Origin: Cellulomonas aerilata
GTDB taxonomy: Bacteria; Actinomycetota; Actinomycetes; Actinomycetales; Cellulomonadaceae
Direction of reading: 5' to 3'
Assembly (NCBI RefSeq): GCF_007991755.1
Contig: NZ_BJYY01000015.1
Coordinates: forward strand, 62,001-126,000
DNA length: 64,000 bases
Shown here: piece after piece, positions 39,102 to 47,382 of the stretch
Layout: each line of letters opens with the position of its first letter
Position numbering within the stretch: the first letter of the stretch is position 1
The notes under the pieces: generated by a model
Seen by the model: only the letters and a program-made list of their open reading frames with translations
Database searches by the model: none
What the model was told of the DNA's origin: nothing
Position numbers and translations under genes: made by a program

Positions 39102-39548
39102 GTGCTGACCGATCCCCATCCCCAGCAGGACCAGGCCCGACCGGCCGCGGTCGACTGGGACGCCCTGCGCGCGGCCGCGACCGAGGTCATGCACCGCGCC
39201 TACGTGCCGTACTCCCGGTTCCCGGTCGGCGTCGCCGCGCTCGTCGACGACGGCCGCGTCGTGGTCGGCTGCAACGTGGAGAACGCGTCCTACGGGCTGA
39301 CGCTGTGCGCGGAGTGCGCGCTGGTGTCCGGGCTGCACGTCTCCGGTGGCGGCCGGCTGGTCGCGTTCGCGTGCGTGGACGCCCACGGCAACGCGCTGAT
39401 GCCGTGCGGGCGCTGCCGGCAGCTGCTGTGGGAGCACGGCGGTCCGGACCTGCTCGTGGACACCGTCAGCGGCATCCGCCCGATGCGCGAGGTGCTGCCC
39501 GACGCCTTCGGTCCCGAGGACCTCGTCGAGCGGGGGACCGGCGCATGA
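39102..39548 (+). CDS. cdd: Cytidine deaminase
   Basis: This 148-residue zinc enzyme deaminates cytidine and deoxycytidine to uridine and deoxyuridine. The catalytic glutamate and first zinc cysteine are in LTLCAECALVSG, and the other two zinc cysteines in MPCGRCRQLLWE. YVPYSRFPVGVAAL and GCNVENASYGLT complete the tetrameric-type signature. The GTG at 39102 was preferred to a GTG at 39096 because AAGGAG lies 5 bases upstream. The N-terminal 18 residues are an extension rich in Gln and Asp. Confidence 0.93.
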   Translation: MLTDPHPQQDQARPAAVDWDALRAAATEVMHRAYVPYSRFPVGVAALVDDGRVVVGCNVENASYGLTLCAECALVSGLHVSGGGRLVAFACVDAHGNALMPCGRCRQLLWEHGGPDLLVDTVSGIRPMREVLPDAFGPEDLVERGTGA

Positions 39549-40846
39549 GCGGCACGACCGAGCCCTTCGACGCCGTCGACGTCATCCGCACCAAGCGCGA
39601 CCGCGGGCGGCTGTCCGACGCGCAGATCGACTGGGTGATCGACGCCTACACGCGCGGCGCGGTCGCCGAGGAGCAGATGTCGGCGCTGAACATGGCGATC
39701 CTCCTCAACGGGATGGACCGCGCCGAGATCTCCCGCTGGACGGCGGCGATGATCGCGTCCGGGGAGCGGATGGACTTCTCCGGGCTGTCCCGCCCGACCG
39801 CCGACAAGCACTCGACCGGCGGCGTGGGCGACAAGATCACCCTCCCGCTCGCGCCGCTCGTGGCGGTCTACGGGGTCGCCGTCCCGCAGCTCTCCGGCCG
39901 CGGGCTGGGCCACACCGGCGGCACCCTCGACAAGCTCGAGTCCGTCCCCGGCTGGCGCGCCGCGCTGACCAACGAGGAGATGCTGGCCCAGCTGGAGGAC
40001 GTCGGCGCGGTCATCTGCCAGGCCGGGTCCGGGCTGGCCCCGGCCGACCGCAAGCTGTACGCGCTGCGGGACGTCACCGGGACGGTCGAGGCGATCCCGC
40101 TCATCGCGTCGTCGATCATGAGCAAGAAGATCGCCGAGGGCACCGGCTCGCTGGTGCTGGACGTCAAGGTCGGCTCCGGCGCGTTCATGAAGGACCTGGA
40201 GCAGGCCCGCGAGCTCGCGCGCACCATGGTCGACCTCGGGACGGACGCCGGCGTGCGGACGGTCGCGCTGCTCACCGACATGTCCACGCCGCTGGGGCTG
40301 ACCGCCGGCAACGCGCTCGAGGTCCGCGAGTCGGTGGAGGTGCTCGCCGGCGGCGGGCCGGCCGACGTCGTGGAGCTCACGGTCGCCCTGGCCCGCGAGA
40401 TGCTCGGGGCCGCCGGCGTCACCGGGGTCGACCCCGCCGAGGCCCTCGCGGACGGGCGCGCCATGGACGTGTGGCGTCGCATGATCGCCGCCCAGGGCGG
40501 CGACCCGGACGCCGCGCTCCCGGTGGCCGCCGAGACCGAGACCGTCCTGGCGCCGGCCGACGGCGTCGTGGTGGCGCTCGACGCGCTGGCCGTCGGGGTC
40601 GCCGCGTGGCGGCTGGGCGCCGGGCGCGCGCGCAAGGAGGACCCGGTGCAGGCCGGGGCCGGCGTCGTCCTGCACGCCAAGCCCGGTGCGCTCGTGCGCG
40701 CCGGGGAGCCGCTGATGACGCTGCACACCGACACCCCCGAGCGCTTCGCCCGGGCGCAGGAGGCGCTCGACGGCGCGGTCGTCATCGCCCCCGACGGCTC
40801 GCGTCCGGCGGGACCGCTGCTGATCGACCGGATCGCCGCGGGCTGA
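39545..40846 (+). CDS. deoA: Thymidine phosphorylase
   Basis: The 433-residue protein cleaves thymidine or deoxyuridine with phosphate to give the base and deoxyribose 1-phosphate. The glycosyltransferase family 3 signature SGRGLGHTGGTLDKLES and the phosphate-site KHSTGGVGDK are present. A C-terminal alpha/beta domain (RKEDPVQAGAGVVLHAKPGA) is in place. It overlaps cdd by ATGA; the pair handles pyrimidine deoxyribonucleosides, and DeoC downstream removes the sugar. Confidence 0.95.
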   Translation: MSGTTEPFDAVDVIRTKRDRGRLSDAQIDWVIDAYTRGAVAEEQMSALNMAILLNGMDRAEISRWTAAMIASGERMDFSGLSRPTADKHSTGGVGDKITLPLAPLVAVYGVAVPQLSGRGLGHTGGTLDKLESVPGWRAALTNEEMLAQLEDVGAVICQAGSGLAPADRKLYALRDVTGTVEAIPLIASSIMSKKIAEGTGSLVLDVKVGSGAFMKDLEQARELARTMVDLGTDAGVRTVALLTDMSTPLGLTAGNALEVRESVEVLAGGGPADVVELTVALAREMLGAAGVTGVDPAEALADGRAMDVWRRMIAAQGGDPDAALPVAAETETVLAPADGVVVALDALAVGVAAWRLGAGRARKEDPVQAGAGVVLHAKPGALVRAGEPLMTLHTDTPERFARAQEALDGAVVIAPDGSRPAGPLLIDRIAAG

Positions 40847-40850
40847 CGCC

Positions 40851-42023
40851 GTGGGCGGCGGGCCGGGTCGGCGGCAGGCCGGCGGGCAGGGCGGTGGGCA
40901 CGGCGGTGGGCAGGGCGGTGGTCTGGGGCGGCTGCAGGCCACCACGGTTGCGCACCGGCTGCTGCGGCTGCTGGGGAGCGGGCCGGGCGACGACGGCAGG
41001 GCGGTGAGGGTCGCCGGTCCGGCGGCGTCCCCGCGCGTGCCCGAGCCGGTCGTGCTCCCGGACCCCCTGCTCCAGGACGCCCTGCTCGGGGACGCCCTGC
41101 CCCCGGACGCGCCGCTCCTGGACACCCGGCTGCTGGACGTCCTGCCCCCGGACGTCCTGCACCGGGCCTGGCTCGCGAGCCGGTCGTGGGACGCGGTCGC
41201 CGGTCTGGCGGAGGTCTGGGGCGCGCTGGGTGCGCCGGAGCGGGACGCCGTCGCCCGACCGCTCGGCCACGGGCACGCCGGACCGCTGCGGCTGGGCGGG
41301 CACGCGGCCCGGCAGACCGACGCGACGACCTGCGGGTCGGCCGTGCTGACGATGCTGGCGGCAGCCGGGGACCCGTTCCTCGCGCTCTGGCTGGTCACCG
41401 GGCGCCTCGTGCCGGACGGCTCGGGCGGCCACCACCGGCCGCCCGAGCTGCGCGGCGCCGGCCCGGCCGACCTCGCCCACCTCGCGCCGGCGACGCCCGT
41501 CGACCGGTTCGGCGCCGTCCAGCGGGCGGTCAAGCACGCGTCGACCCGCGGTGCGCTCGGCCCGCTGCCGTGGCCCGGCGCGCTGGGCACCCCGCCGTGG
41601 ACCGCGGCGCGGACCGCGCGGTACCCGGGGGCCGCCTACGCCTCCGTCCTGGTCGACGACACCGACACGGGCCACCTCACCGCGGTCCTGGACCGGGTGG
41701 ACGCCGCGCTCGCCCGCGGGTTCCCGGTGCCGCTGTACACCGGCGGGGACCTGTCCCGCGGGGTCGTCACCGCCGTGCCGCGCCACGTGGTGCTGCTCGT
41801 CCCGCCCGGCGCTGACGGACCTCCGGGCGGCTCCCCGGGTGCGCGCCCGGCGACATCAACGGGGGCCCGCGCGTACGCGGTGTACGAGCCGGCGGGCGGG
41901 CGGGTGCACCGGCTCACGCGTGCGGAGGTGCTGGCGCCGGCCGGCCCGCGGGCGGCGCTGGGCGGCTGGTCGCACGTGTGCTGGGCGGTCCTGCCGGCGC
42001 ACGGAGGTCCGGTGACGGGCTGA
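40851..42023 (+). CDS. Uncharacterised protein with a papain-like cysteine peptidase pattern
   Basis: The 390-residue product has no signal peptide or membrane helix. A Gly-rich start (12-base repeats of GGCGGTGGGCAG type) and a Leu/Asp/Pro-rich repeat (DALLGDALPPDAPLLDTRLL) precede the core. The core has a Gln-x7-Cys arrangement, RQTDATTCGSAVLTMLAAAG near residue 160, and further on PRHVVLLVPP and YAVYEPAGG; these are spaced like the Gln, Cys, His and Asn/Asp of C39/papain-like enzymes. The segment LPWPGALGTPPWTAAR is also conserved, from memory, in unnamed Micrococcales proteins. It starts 4 bases after deoA, so it is probably co-transcribed. Function is not known; peptidase activity is inferred. 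Confidence 0.7.
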   Translation: MGGGPGRRQAGGQGGGHGGGQGGGLGRLQATTVAHRLLRLLGSGPGDDGRAVRVAGPAASPRVPEPVVLPDPLLQDALLGDALPPDAPLLDTRLLDVLPPDVLHRAWLASRSWDAVAGLAEVWGALGAPERDAVARPLGHGHAGPLRLGGHAARQTDATTCGSAVLTMLAAAGDPFLALWLVTGRLVPDGSGGHHRPPELRGAGPADLAHLAPATPVDRFGAVQRAVKHASTRGALGPLPWPGALGTPPWTAARTARYPGAAYASVLVDDTDTGHLTAVLDRVDAALARGFPVPLYTGGDLSRGVVTAVPRHVVLLVPPGADGPPGGSPGARPATSTGARAYAVYEPAGGRVHRLTRAEVLAPAGPRAALGGWSHVCWAVLPAHGGPVTG

Positions 42024-42113
42024 CGGCAGGCGGGTAGCGGGCGTGGAGCGGGCGGGTCACGATGGGCGTCCCAGCAGTCCCGCGAGCACCGAGGACCCCA
42101 CCTGGAGGAGCCC

Positions 42114-42413
42114 ATGAGCACCCTTCCCGGACCCGAGACGTGGCGTGACGCCGGCCTGAGCCAGGTCGACCCCGGGGGCGACGTCGAGATCACGCCGGAC
42201 GTCCCGCGCGGGCGGGACGCCGCCGTGCCGGTCGGCTCCGTCGCCGCCGACGCGGACCCTGCCGACGTCGCCGAGCAGGCGCAGACGGTCGCCCCCGACA
42301 CCGACCCCGGAGGGCCGCTCGGCGTCGTCGACGTCCTCGCCGAGGCGAACCCCGCCGACCTCGCCGAGCAGGCCCGGTCCGTCCCGCCGGACGAGCGCGA
42401 CGAGTACCCCTGA
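42114..42413 (+). CDS. Small acidic protein with two PAD-x-AEQ repeats
   Basis: This 99-residue, strongly acidic protein has no hydrophobic segment and is probably disordered. It contains two related 16-residue units, [16 protein letters not shown] and [16 protein letters not shown], about 26 residues apart. Similar short proteins with repeated xADxxEQ motifs occur in actinomycetes without assigned function, as far as I recall. GGAGGAG four bases before the ATG supports real translation. It lies between the peptidase-like gene and add. Confidence 0.75.
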   Translation: MSTLPGPETWRDAGLSQVDPGGDVEITPDVPRGRDAAVPVGSVAADADPADVAEQAQTVAPDTDPGGPLGVVDVLAEANPADLAEQARSVPPDERDEYP

Positions 42414-42515
42414 CCCGACCCGCCGGTGGTGCCCTCGCCCCGCGGGCACCACCGGCACGCTCGCACCGCCCGGCCCGCGTGCCGGCCCCGTTCGGCCCGG
42501 CCTGAGCCCGGCGGA

Positions 42516-42521
42516 TAGGTT
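42516..42521 (+). promoter_or_regulatory. -10 of leaderless add
   Basis: TAGGTT is followed by 7 bases and the ATG at 42529. Confidence 0.5.
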
Positions 42522-42528
42522 GGGCCGC

Positions 42529-43635
42529 ATGACGATCGACGAGTCCGCCATCCGCGCCCTCCCGAAGGTGGTGCTGCACGACCACCTCGACGGGGGACTG
42601 CGGCCGGCCACCATCGTGGAGCTGGCTGCGCAGATCGGCCACACGCTGCCCACGACCGACCCCGCCGAGCTCGGTGCCTGGTTCGTGCAGGCCGCCAGCT
42701 CCGGCACCCTCGAGCTCTACCTGGAGACGTTCGACCACACCGTCGCGGTGATGCAGACCGAGGAGGGCCTGCGCCGCGTCGCCCGCGAGTCGGTGCTCGA
42801 CCTCGCCGCGGACGGCGTCGTGTACGCCGAGCAGCGCTACGCCCCGGAGCAGCACGTGCAGCGGGGCCTGTCCCTGCAGCAGGTCGTCGACGCGGTCCAG
42901 GCCGGCTTCGCAGAGGGCGTCGCCGCGGCCGCCGCGCAGGGTCGCACCATCCGCATCGGCACCCTCATCACCGCGATGCGGCACGCCGACCGCGGCGACG
43001 AGATCGCGGCCCTGGCACTGGCGAACCGGGGCGACGGCGTCGTCGGGTTCGACATCGCCGGGGCGGAGAACGGGTTTCTGCCGTCCCGGCACGCGTCGGC
43101 GTTCCGGACCCTGGCCCAGGCGTTCTTCCCCGCGACGGTGCACGCCGGCGAGGCGGCCGGCGTGGACTCCATCGCCGAGGCGGTGCACGTCGCCGGCGCC
43201 ACGCGGCTGGGTCACGGCGTGCGCATCGTCGAGGACATCGACATCCTCGACGCGGACGGCGAGACGCTGCAGGCGCGCCTGGGCGACCTCGCGCACTGGG
43301 TCCGGGACCACCAGATCCCGCTCGAGCTGTGCCCCAGCTCGAACGTGCAGACCGCCGCCGCCGCGTCGATCGCCGAGCACCCGATCACGCTGCTCAAGGA
43401 GCTGGGCTTCGCGGTGACGGTGAACACCGACAACCGCCTGCAGTCCGGCACGACGCTCACCCGCGAGATGAGCCTGCTCCACACCGAGGTCGGCTGGACG
43501 CTGGACGACCTGCGCGACGCGACGCTCACGGCGGCGTGGAACGCGTTCATCCACCACGACGAGCGCGAGCGTCTGGTCGACGAGCTGATCCTGCCGGGGT
43601 TCCGGCAGGGCGGGAACGGACGGCACCGCGCATGA
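42529..43635 (+). CDS. add: Adenosine deaminase
   Basis: This 368-residue zinc TIM-barrel enzyme deaminates adenosine and deoxyadenosine to inosine forms. The zinc histidines lie in [14 protein letters not shown] near residue 17, the active-site HAGEAAG near 205, the HGVRI near 228, and the metal/catalytic aspartate region in [12 protein letters not shown] near 300. Its inosine product can feed the purine nucleoside phosphorylase encoded at 46423-47268. The ATG was chosen over an in-frame upstream start at 42520 because the -10 spacing is leaderless. It overlaps deoC by ATGA. Confidence 0.94.
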   Translation: MTIDESAIRALPKVVLHDHLDGGLRPATIVELAAQIGHTLPTTDPAELGAWFVQAASSGTLELYLETFDHTVAVMQTEEGLRRVARESVLDLAADGVVYAEQRYAPEQHVQRGLSLQQVVDAVQAGFAEGVAAAAAQGRTIRIGTLITAMRHADRGDEIAALALANRGDGVVGFDIAGAENGFLPSRHASAFRTLAQAFFPATVHAGEAAGVDSIAEAVHVAGATRLGHGVRIVEDIDILDADGETLQARLGDLAHWVRDHQIPLELCPSSNVQTAAAASIAEHPITLLKELGFAVTVNTDNRLQSGTTLTREMSLLHTEVGWTLDDLRDATLTAAWNAFIHHDERERLVDELILPGFRQGGNGRHRA

Positions 43636-44360
43636 GCGCCGACACCTCGCAGCCGGACCGGGCCGGCCTCGCCCGGCTCGTGGACCACACGCTGCTCAAG
43701 CCGGAGGCCACCGCCGACGACGTCGCCGCGCTGGTCGCCGAGGGCGTCGCGCTCGGCGTGTACTCCGTGTGCGTCTCGCCGTCGATGCTGCCGCTGGACG
43801 CCGGCGGGCTGAAGGTCGCGACCGTGTGCGGGTTCCCGTCCGGCAAGCACCACAGCGACGTCAAGGCCGCCGAGGCCGCGCGGTCCGTGGCGGACGGCGC
43901 CGACGAGGTCGACATGGTGATCGACGTCGGCGCGGCGCGCGCCGGCCGGTTCGCGGACGTCCAGGCCGACATCGCCGCCGTTCGCGCCGCCGTCCCGGCG
44001 CCGCTCGTGCTCAAGGTGATCATCGAGTCGGCCGCTCTGGACGACGACCAGGTCGTCGCGGTGTGCCGGGCCGCGGAGGCCGCCGGTGCCGACTTCGTCA
44101 AGACGTCGACCGGCTTCCACCCCGCGGGCGGGGCCAGCGTGCACGCCGTGGAGCTGATGGCCCGCACCGTCGGCGGGCGGCTGGGGGTCAAGGCGTCGGG
44201 GGGCGTCCGCACGACCGCGGACGCCCTGGCCATGGTCCGGGCCGGTGCGACCCGGCTGGGCCTGTCCGGCACCGCCGCCGTGCTGTCCGGGCTCGGGGGC
44301 GACGCCGGGTCGTCCGACGCCGCCCCGCCCGTGCCGCCCGTGGCGGGTGCCGGCTACTGA
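43632..44360 (+). CDS. deoC: Deoxyribose-phosphate aldolase
   Basis: The 242-residue class I aldolase splits 2-deoxyribose 5-phosphate into acetaldehyde and glyceraldehyde 3-phosphate. The Schiff-base lysine is in [15 protein letters not shown] near residue 157, with the second lysine in [10 protein letters not shown] near 185, and [10 protein letters not shown] at the N-terminus. Read with cdd, deoA, add and the phosphorylase, it closes the route from deoxynucleosides to central metabolism. A 20-residue Gly/Ala/Pro tail ends the protein. Confidence 0.94.
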   Translation: MSADTSQPDRAGLARLVDHTLLKPEATADDVAALVAEGVALGVYSVCVSPSMLPLDAGGLKVATVCGFPSGKHHSDVKAAEAARSVADGADEVDMVIDVGAARAGRFADVQADIAAVRAAVPAPLVLKVIIESAALDDDQVVAVCRAAEAAGADFVKTSTGFHPAGGASVHAVELMARTVGGRLGVKASGGVRTTADALAMVRAGATRLGLSGTAAVLSGLGGDAGSSDAAPPVPPVAGAGY

Positions 44361-44400
44361 CCCCCCGGCGTGGCGCCGGGACCTGGCGCCGACAGCCCGC

Positions 44401-44431
44401 GACCGCCCGCCGGTACCTCCGGCGGGCGGTC
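44401..44431. terminator. Bidirectional terminator between deoC and phosphohexomutase
   Basis: A perfect 13-bp stem (GACCGCCCGCCGG with CCGGCGGGCGGTC) has a 5-base loop between the two convergent stops. Confidence 0.85.
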
Positions 44432-44467
44432 GTGTCGTCCGGGGCCCGGCTCCCGCGAGCCGCCCGG

Positions 44468-46420
44468 TCAGCGCCCGCTCAGGCCCAGCGCCGCCCGCAG
44501 GTCGTCGGCGATCCGGTTCAGGCGGGTGCGCGCCTGCGCCCGGGCCCGGGTGACCGTGTCGTGGTCGGCGTCCTCGGCCAGCGGGACGACGACCTCGAGG
44601 TAGCACTTCACCTTGGGCTCCGTGCCGCTGGGCCGGACGACCACCCGCGAGCCGTCCTCGGCGAGCAGGCGCAGCCCGTCCGTCGGCGGCAGACCGTCGA
44701 CGCCGTCGGCCAGGTCGGCGACCTCGGTGACGGGTGAGCCGGCGAGCGTGGCGGGCGGGCTCTGCCGCACGCGCGCCATCGTGGCGGGGATCTGGCCGAG
44801 GTCGGTGAAGCGTGCGGACAGCTGGTCGGTCAGGTGCAGCCCGTGCCGGCGGGCCAGGTCGTCCAGTGCGTCCACGAGCGTGCGGCCGGACGCCTTGAGC
44901 TCGGCGGCGAGCTCGGCGACGAGCAGCGCCGCGCTGATGCCGTCCTTGTCCCGCACGTGCCCGGGGTCCACGCAGTACCCCAGGGCCTCCTCGTAGCCGT
45001 ACACGAGCCCCTCGGTCCGGGCGATCCACTTGAACCCGGTCAGCGTGACCACGTGGCGCAGCCCGTGCGCCGCGGCGATCCGGCCGAGCAGCCGCGAGGA
45101 CACCACCGAGCTCGCCAGCACCCCGCCGTCCGCGGCCGTGATGCCGGCCGAGCCGGTCGTCCCGGCACCGCTCCCGGCACCGGCGCCGGCGGCGGTGCGC
45201 CGCTGCGCGAGGCGCCCGGCGACGTAGTCCCCGAGCAGCGCGCCGAGCTCGTCGCCGTGCAGCGGACGCCACCCCTCGGCCGCAGCGGACCCCGGGCCGT
45301 GGTGGGTGCGTGCCCGGGGGTCGACCACGGCGACCGCGCACCGGTCGGCGTCCGGGTCGTTGGCGATGACGAGGTCGGCCTCGACGTTCTGCGCCAGCCC
45401 GAGCGCGAGGTCCATCGCGCCGGGCTCCTCCGGGTTCGGGAACGCGACCGTGGGGAACCGGGGGTCCGGCTCGGCCTGCTCTTCGACGACCTCCAGGTCG
45501 TCGAACCCCGCGGTGCGCAGCACCCGGTCGACCACCGCGCCGCCCACCCCGTGCAGCGGGGTGAGCACGATCCGCACGTCGCGCGGTCCGCCGGCCTGCG
45601 CCCGGGCCGCGACCGACGCCACGTAGTCGTCCAGGACCCGCTCGGGCAGCACCGTCCAGCCCGAGGCCGCCCGCGGGACCGACGCGACCGACTCCACGGC
45701 GGCGATGCGCGCGGCGATCTGGGCGTCGGCCGGCGGGACGATCTGGGCACCCTGACCGGGGCCGGTGACCGCCCGGCCACCGAGGTAGACCTTGTAGCCG
45801 TTGTCCTGCGCCGGGTTGTGGCTGGCGGTGACCATCACCCCGGCGTCGGCGCCCAGGTGCCGGACGGCGTACGCCAGGACGGGCGTGGGCAGCGCGCCGG
45901 GCAGCACGGACGCCCGCACGCCCGCGGCCTCCATGACGGCGGCGGTGTCCCGGGCGAACACGTCCGACAGGTTCCGGGCGTCGTACCCGATGACCACCGT
46001 GGGCGCGCCGGCCTCGGCGCCGGCGCCGGTGCCGACGGTGTCGGTGAGGTACCGGGCGAGTCCGGCAGCCGCGCGGATCACCACGGCCCGGTTCATCCGG
46101 TGCGGTCCGGCGCCGAGCGCCCCCCGCAGCCCCGCGGTGCCGAACTGCAGCGGCCCGCTGAACCGGTCGGCGATCGCGCGCCGGGCGTCCAGGACGTCCA
46201 TGCGCTCGATCCGGTCCGCCGGCGAGTCGCCGTCGGGCAGGGAGCGGTCGGCGCGCTCGAGCAGCATCTCGAGCTCGGCGGCAGTCGTGGGGTCCGGGTC
46301 GTCGGAGATCCACCGCCGGACCTGCTCCACCAGGCCCGGACCGGACGAGGCGCTGGTTCCGGACGAGGCGCTGGTCCCGGACGACGTGCTGGTCCCGGAC
46401 GTGCTGCCGGCCTGCGACAT
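44468..46420 (-). CDS. Alpha-D-phosphohexomutase (phosphomannomutase/phosphopentomutase-like)
   Basis: The 650-residue protein belongs to the large form of the family. The phosphoserine loop TASHNPAQDNGYK lies near residue 197, the metal loop NDPDADRCAVAV near 350, the sugar-specificity loop GYEEALGY near 475, and the phosphate-binding RPSGTEPKVK near 590. It is usually called phosphomannomutase (as Rv3308, pmmB), but its pairing with a phosphorylase suggests it could also interconvert ribose 1- and 5-phosphates. The N-terminus has a Ser/Thr/Gly repeat. GGAGG precedes the ATG, inside the upstream gene. Confidence 0.88.
   Translation of the reverse strand: MSQAGSTSGTSTSSGTSASSGTSASSGPGLVEQVRRWISDDPDPTTAAELEMLLERADRSLPDGDSPADRIERMDVLDARRAIADRFSGPLQFGTAGLRGALGAGPHRMNRAVVIRAAAGLARYLTDTVGTGAGAEAGAPTVVIGYDARNLSDVFARDTAAVMEAAGVRASVLPGALPTPVLAYAVRHLGADAGVMVTASHNPAQDNGYKVYLGGRAVTGPGQGAQIVPPADAQIAARIAAVESVASVPRAASGWTVLPERVLDDYVASVAARAQAGGPRDVRIVLTPLHGVGGAVVDRVLRTAGFDDLEVVEEQAEPDPRFPTVAFPNPEEPGAMDLALGLAQNVEADLVIANDPDADRCAVAVVDPRARTHHGPGSAAAEGWRPLHGDELGALLGDYVAGRLAQRRTAAGAGAGSGAGTTGSAGITAADGGVLASSVVSSRLLGRIAAAHGLRHVVTLTGFKWIARTEGLVYGYEEALGYCVDPGHVRDKDGISAALLVAELAAELKASGRTLVDALDDLARRHGLHLTDQLSARFTDLGQIPATMARVRQSPPATLAGSPVTEVADLADGVDGLPPTDGLRLLAEDGSRVVVRPSGTEPKVKCYLEVVVPLAEDADHDTVTRARAQARTRLNRIADDLRAALGLSGR
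46341..46394 (-). repeat. 18-bp x 3 tandem repeat at the N-terminus of the hexomutase gene
   Basis: On the plus strand the units begin CCGGACGA at 46341, 46359 and 46377, with a partial fourth. They encode a six-residue Ser/Thr/Gly repeat (TSASSG) before the catalytic domain. Confidence 0.85.
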
Positions 46421-46422
46421 GG

Positions 46423-47268
46423 TCAGATCCTCCGGGTGATCTCGGCGAGCAGTGCGCTGATCCGCGGGCCGGCGGCCCGGCCGGCCTCCAGCACCTCCTC
46501 GTGGGACAGCGGGGTCGGGCTGATCCCCGCGGCGAGGTTGGTCACCAGCGAGATCCCGAGCACCTCCAGGCCGGCGTGCCGGGCGGCGATCGCCTCGAGC
46601 GTCGTCGACATCCCCACCAGGTCCCCGCCCATCCGACCCGCCATCCGCACCTCGGCCGGCGTCTCGTAGTGCGGCCCCCGGAACTGCACGTACACGCCCT
46701 CGTCGAGGCCGGCGTCGACCTCGCGCGCGAGCGCGCGCAGCCGAGGGGAGTACAGGTCGGTCAGGTCGACGAACGTCGCGCCCTCCAGCGGGGACGTCGC
46801 GGTGAGGTTGATGTGGTCGCTGAGGAGGACCGGCGTCCCGGCACCCCAGGCGGGGTTCAGACCGCCGCAGCCGTTGGTCAGCACCACCGACGTCGCCCCG
46901 GCCGCGGCCGCCGTGCGCACGCCGTGCACGACGCGGCGCACGCCCTTGCCCTCGTAGAGGTGCGTGCGCGAGCCGAGGACCAGCGCGTACCGGTCCGTGC
47001 CGGCGATGCGGACCGACCGGGTGGTCCCGACGTGGCCGGCCACGGCGGGTGCGGAGAAGCCGGGGATCTCGTGGCTCGGGATCTCCGCCACCGTCTCGCC
47101 GAGCAGCTCGGCGGCGGCGCCCCAGCCGGACCCGAGCACGAGGGCGACGTGGTGCCGCTCGATCCCGGTGACCTGGGCCAGGTGGTGGGCCGCGGACCGC
47201 GCGACGTCGAACGGGTCGGTGGTCGGGTCGTCGAGGTGGCCGGTGTCGTGGTCGGTCGTCGCGCTCAT
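46423..47268 (-). CDS. Purine nucleoside phosphorylase (trimeric PunA type)
   Basis: The 281-residue enzyme splits inosine, guanosine and deoxy forms with phosphate. LVLGSGWGAAAELLGE binds phosphate near residue 44, EGKGVRRVVHGVRTA follows, and LTNGCGGLNPAWGAG near residue 130 carries the base-site region; GPHYETPAEVRM and SLVTNLAAGIS complete the class. The gene corresponds to Rv3307. It is followed after 2 bases by the hexomutase gene. A TAGCCT hexamer 6 bases before its ATG predicts a leaderless transcript. Confidence 0.93.
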   Translation of the reverse strand: MSATTDHDTGHLDDPTTDPFDVARSAAHHLAQVTGIERHHVALVLGSGWGAAAELLGETVAEIPSHEIPGFSAPAVAGHVGTTRSVRIAGTDRYALVLGSRTHLYEGKGVRRVVHGVRTAAAAGATSVVLTNGCGGLNPAWGAGTPVLLSDHINLTATSPLEGATFVDLTDLYSPRLRALAREVDAGLDEGVYVQFRGPHYETPAEVRMAGRMGGDLVGMSTTLEAIAARHAGLEVLGISLVTNLAAGISPTPLSHEEVLEAGRAAGPRISALLAEITRRI

Positions 47269-47274
47269 GGCAGG

Positions 47275-47280
47275 AGGCTA
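47275..47280 (-). promoter_or_regulatory. -10 of leaderless purine nucleoside phosphorylase gene
   Basis: On the minus strand TAGCCT is followed by 6 bases and the ATG at 47268. Confidence 0.5.
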
Positions 47281-47369
47281 TCGGCGCCGGTGCACCGGGG
47301 TGCGGCACGGGTCCGGCCCGTGTGGTGCGCGGCTCACCCGCGTCGACGCGACGCACGGGGGCGTACGGG

Positions 47370-47375
47370 CACAAT
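47370..47375 (+). promoter_or_regulatory. -10 of leaderless lpdA-type gene
   Basis: CACAAT is followed by 7 bases and the GTG at 47383. Confidence 0.45.
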
Positions 47376-47382
47376 GGTCGCC

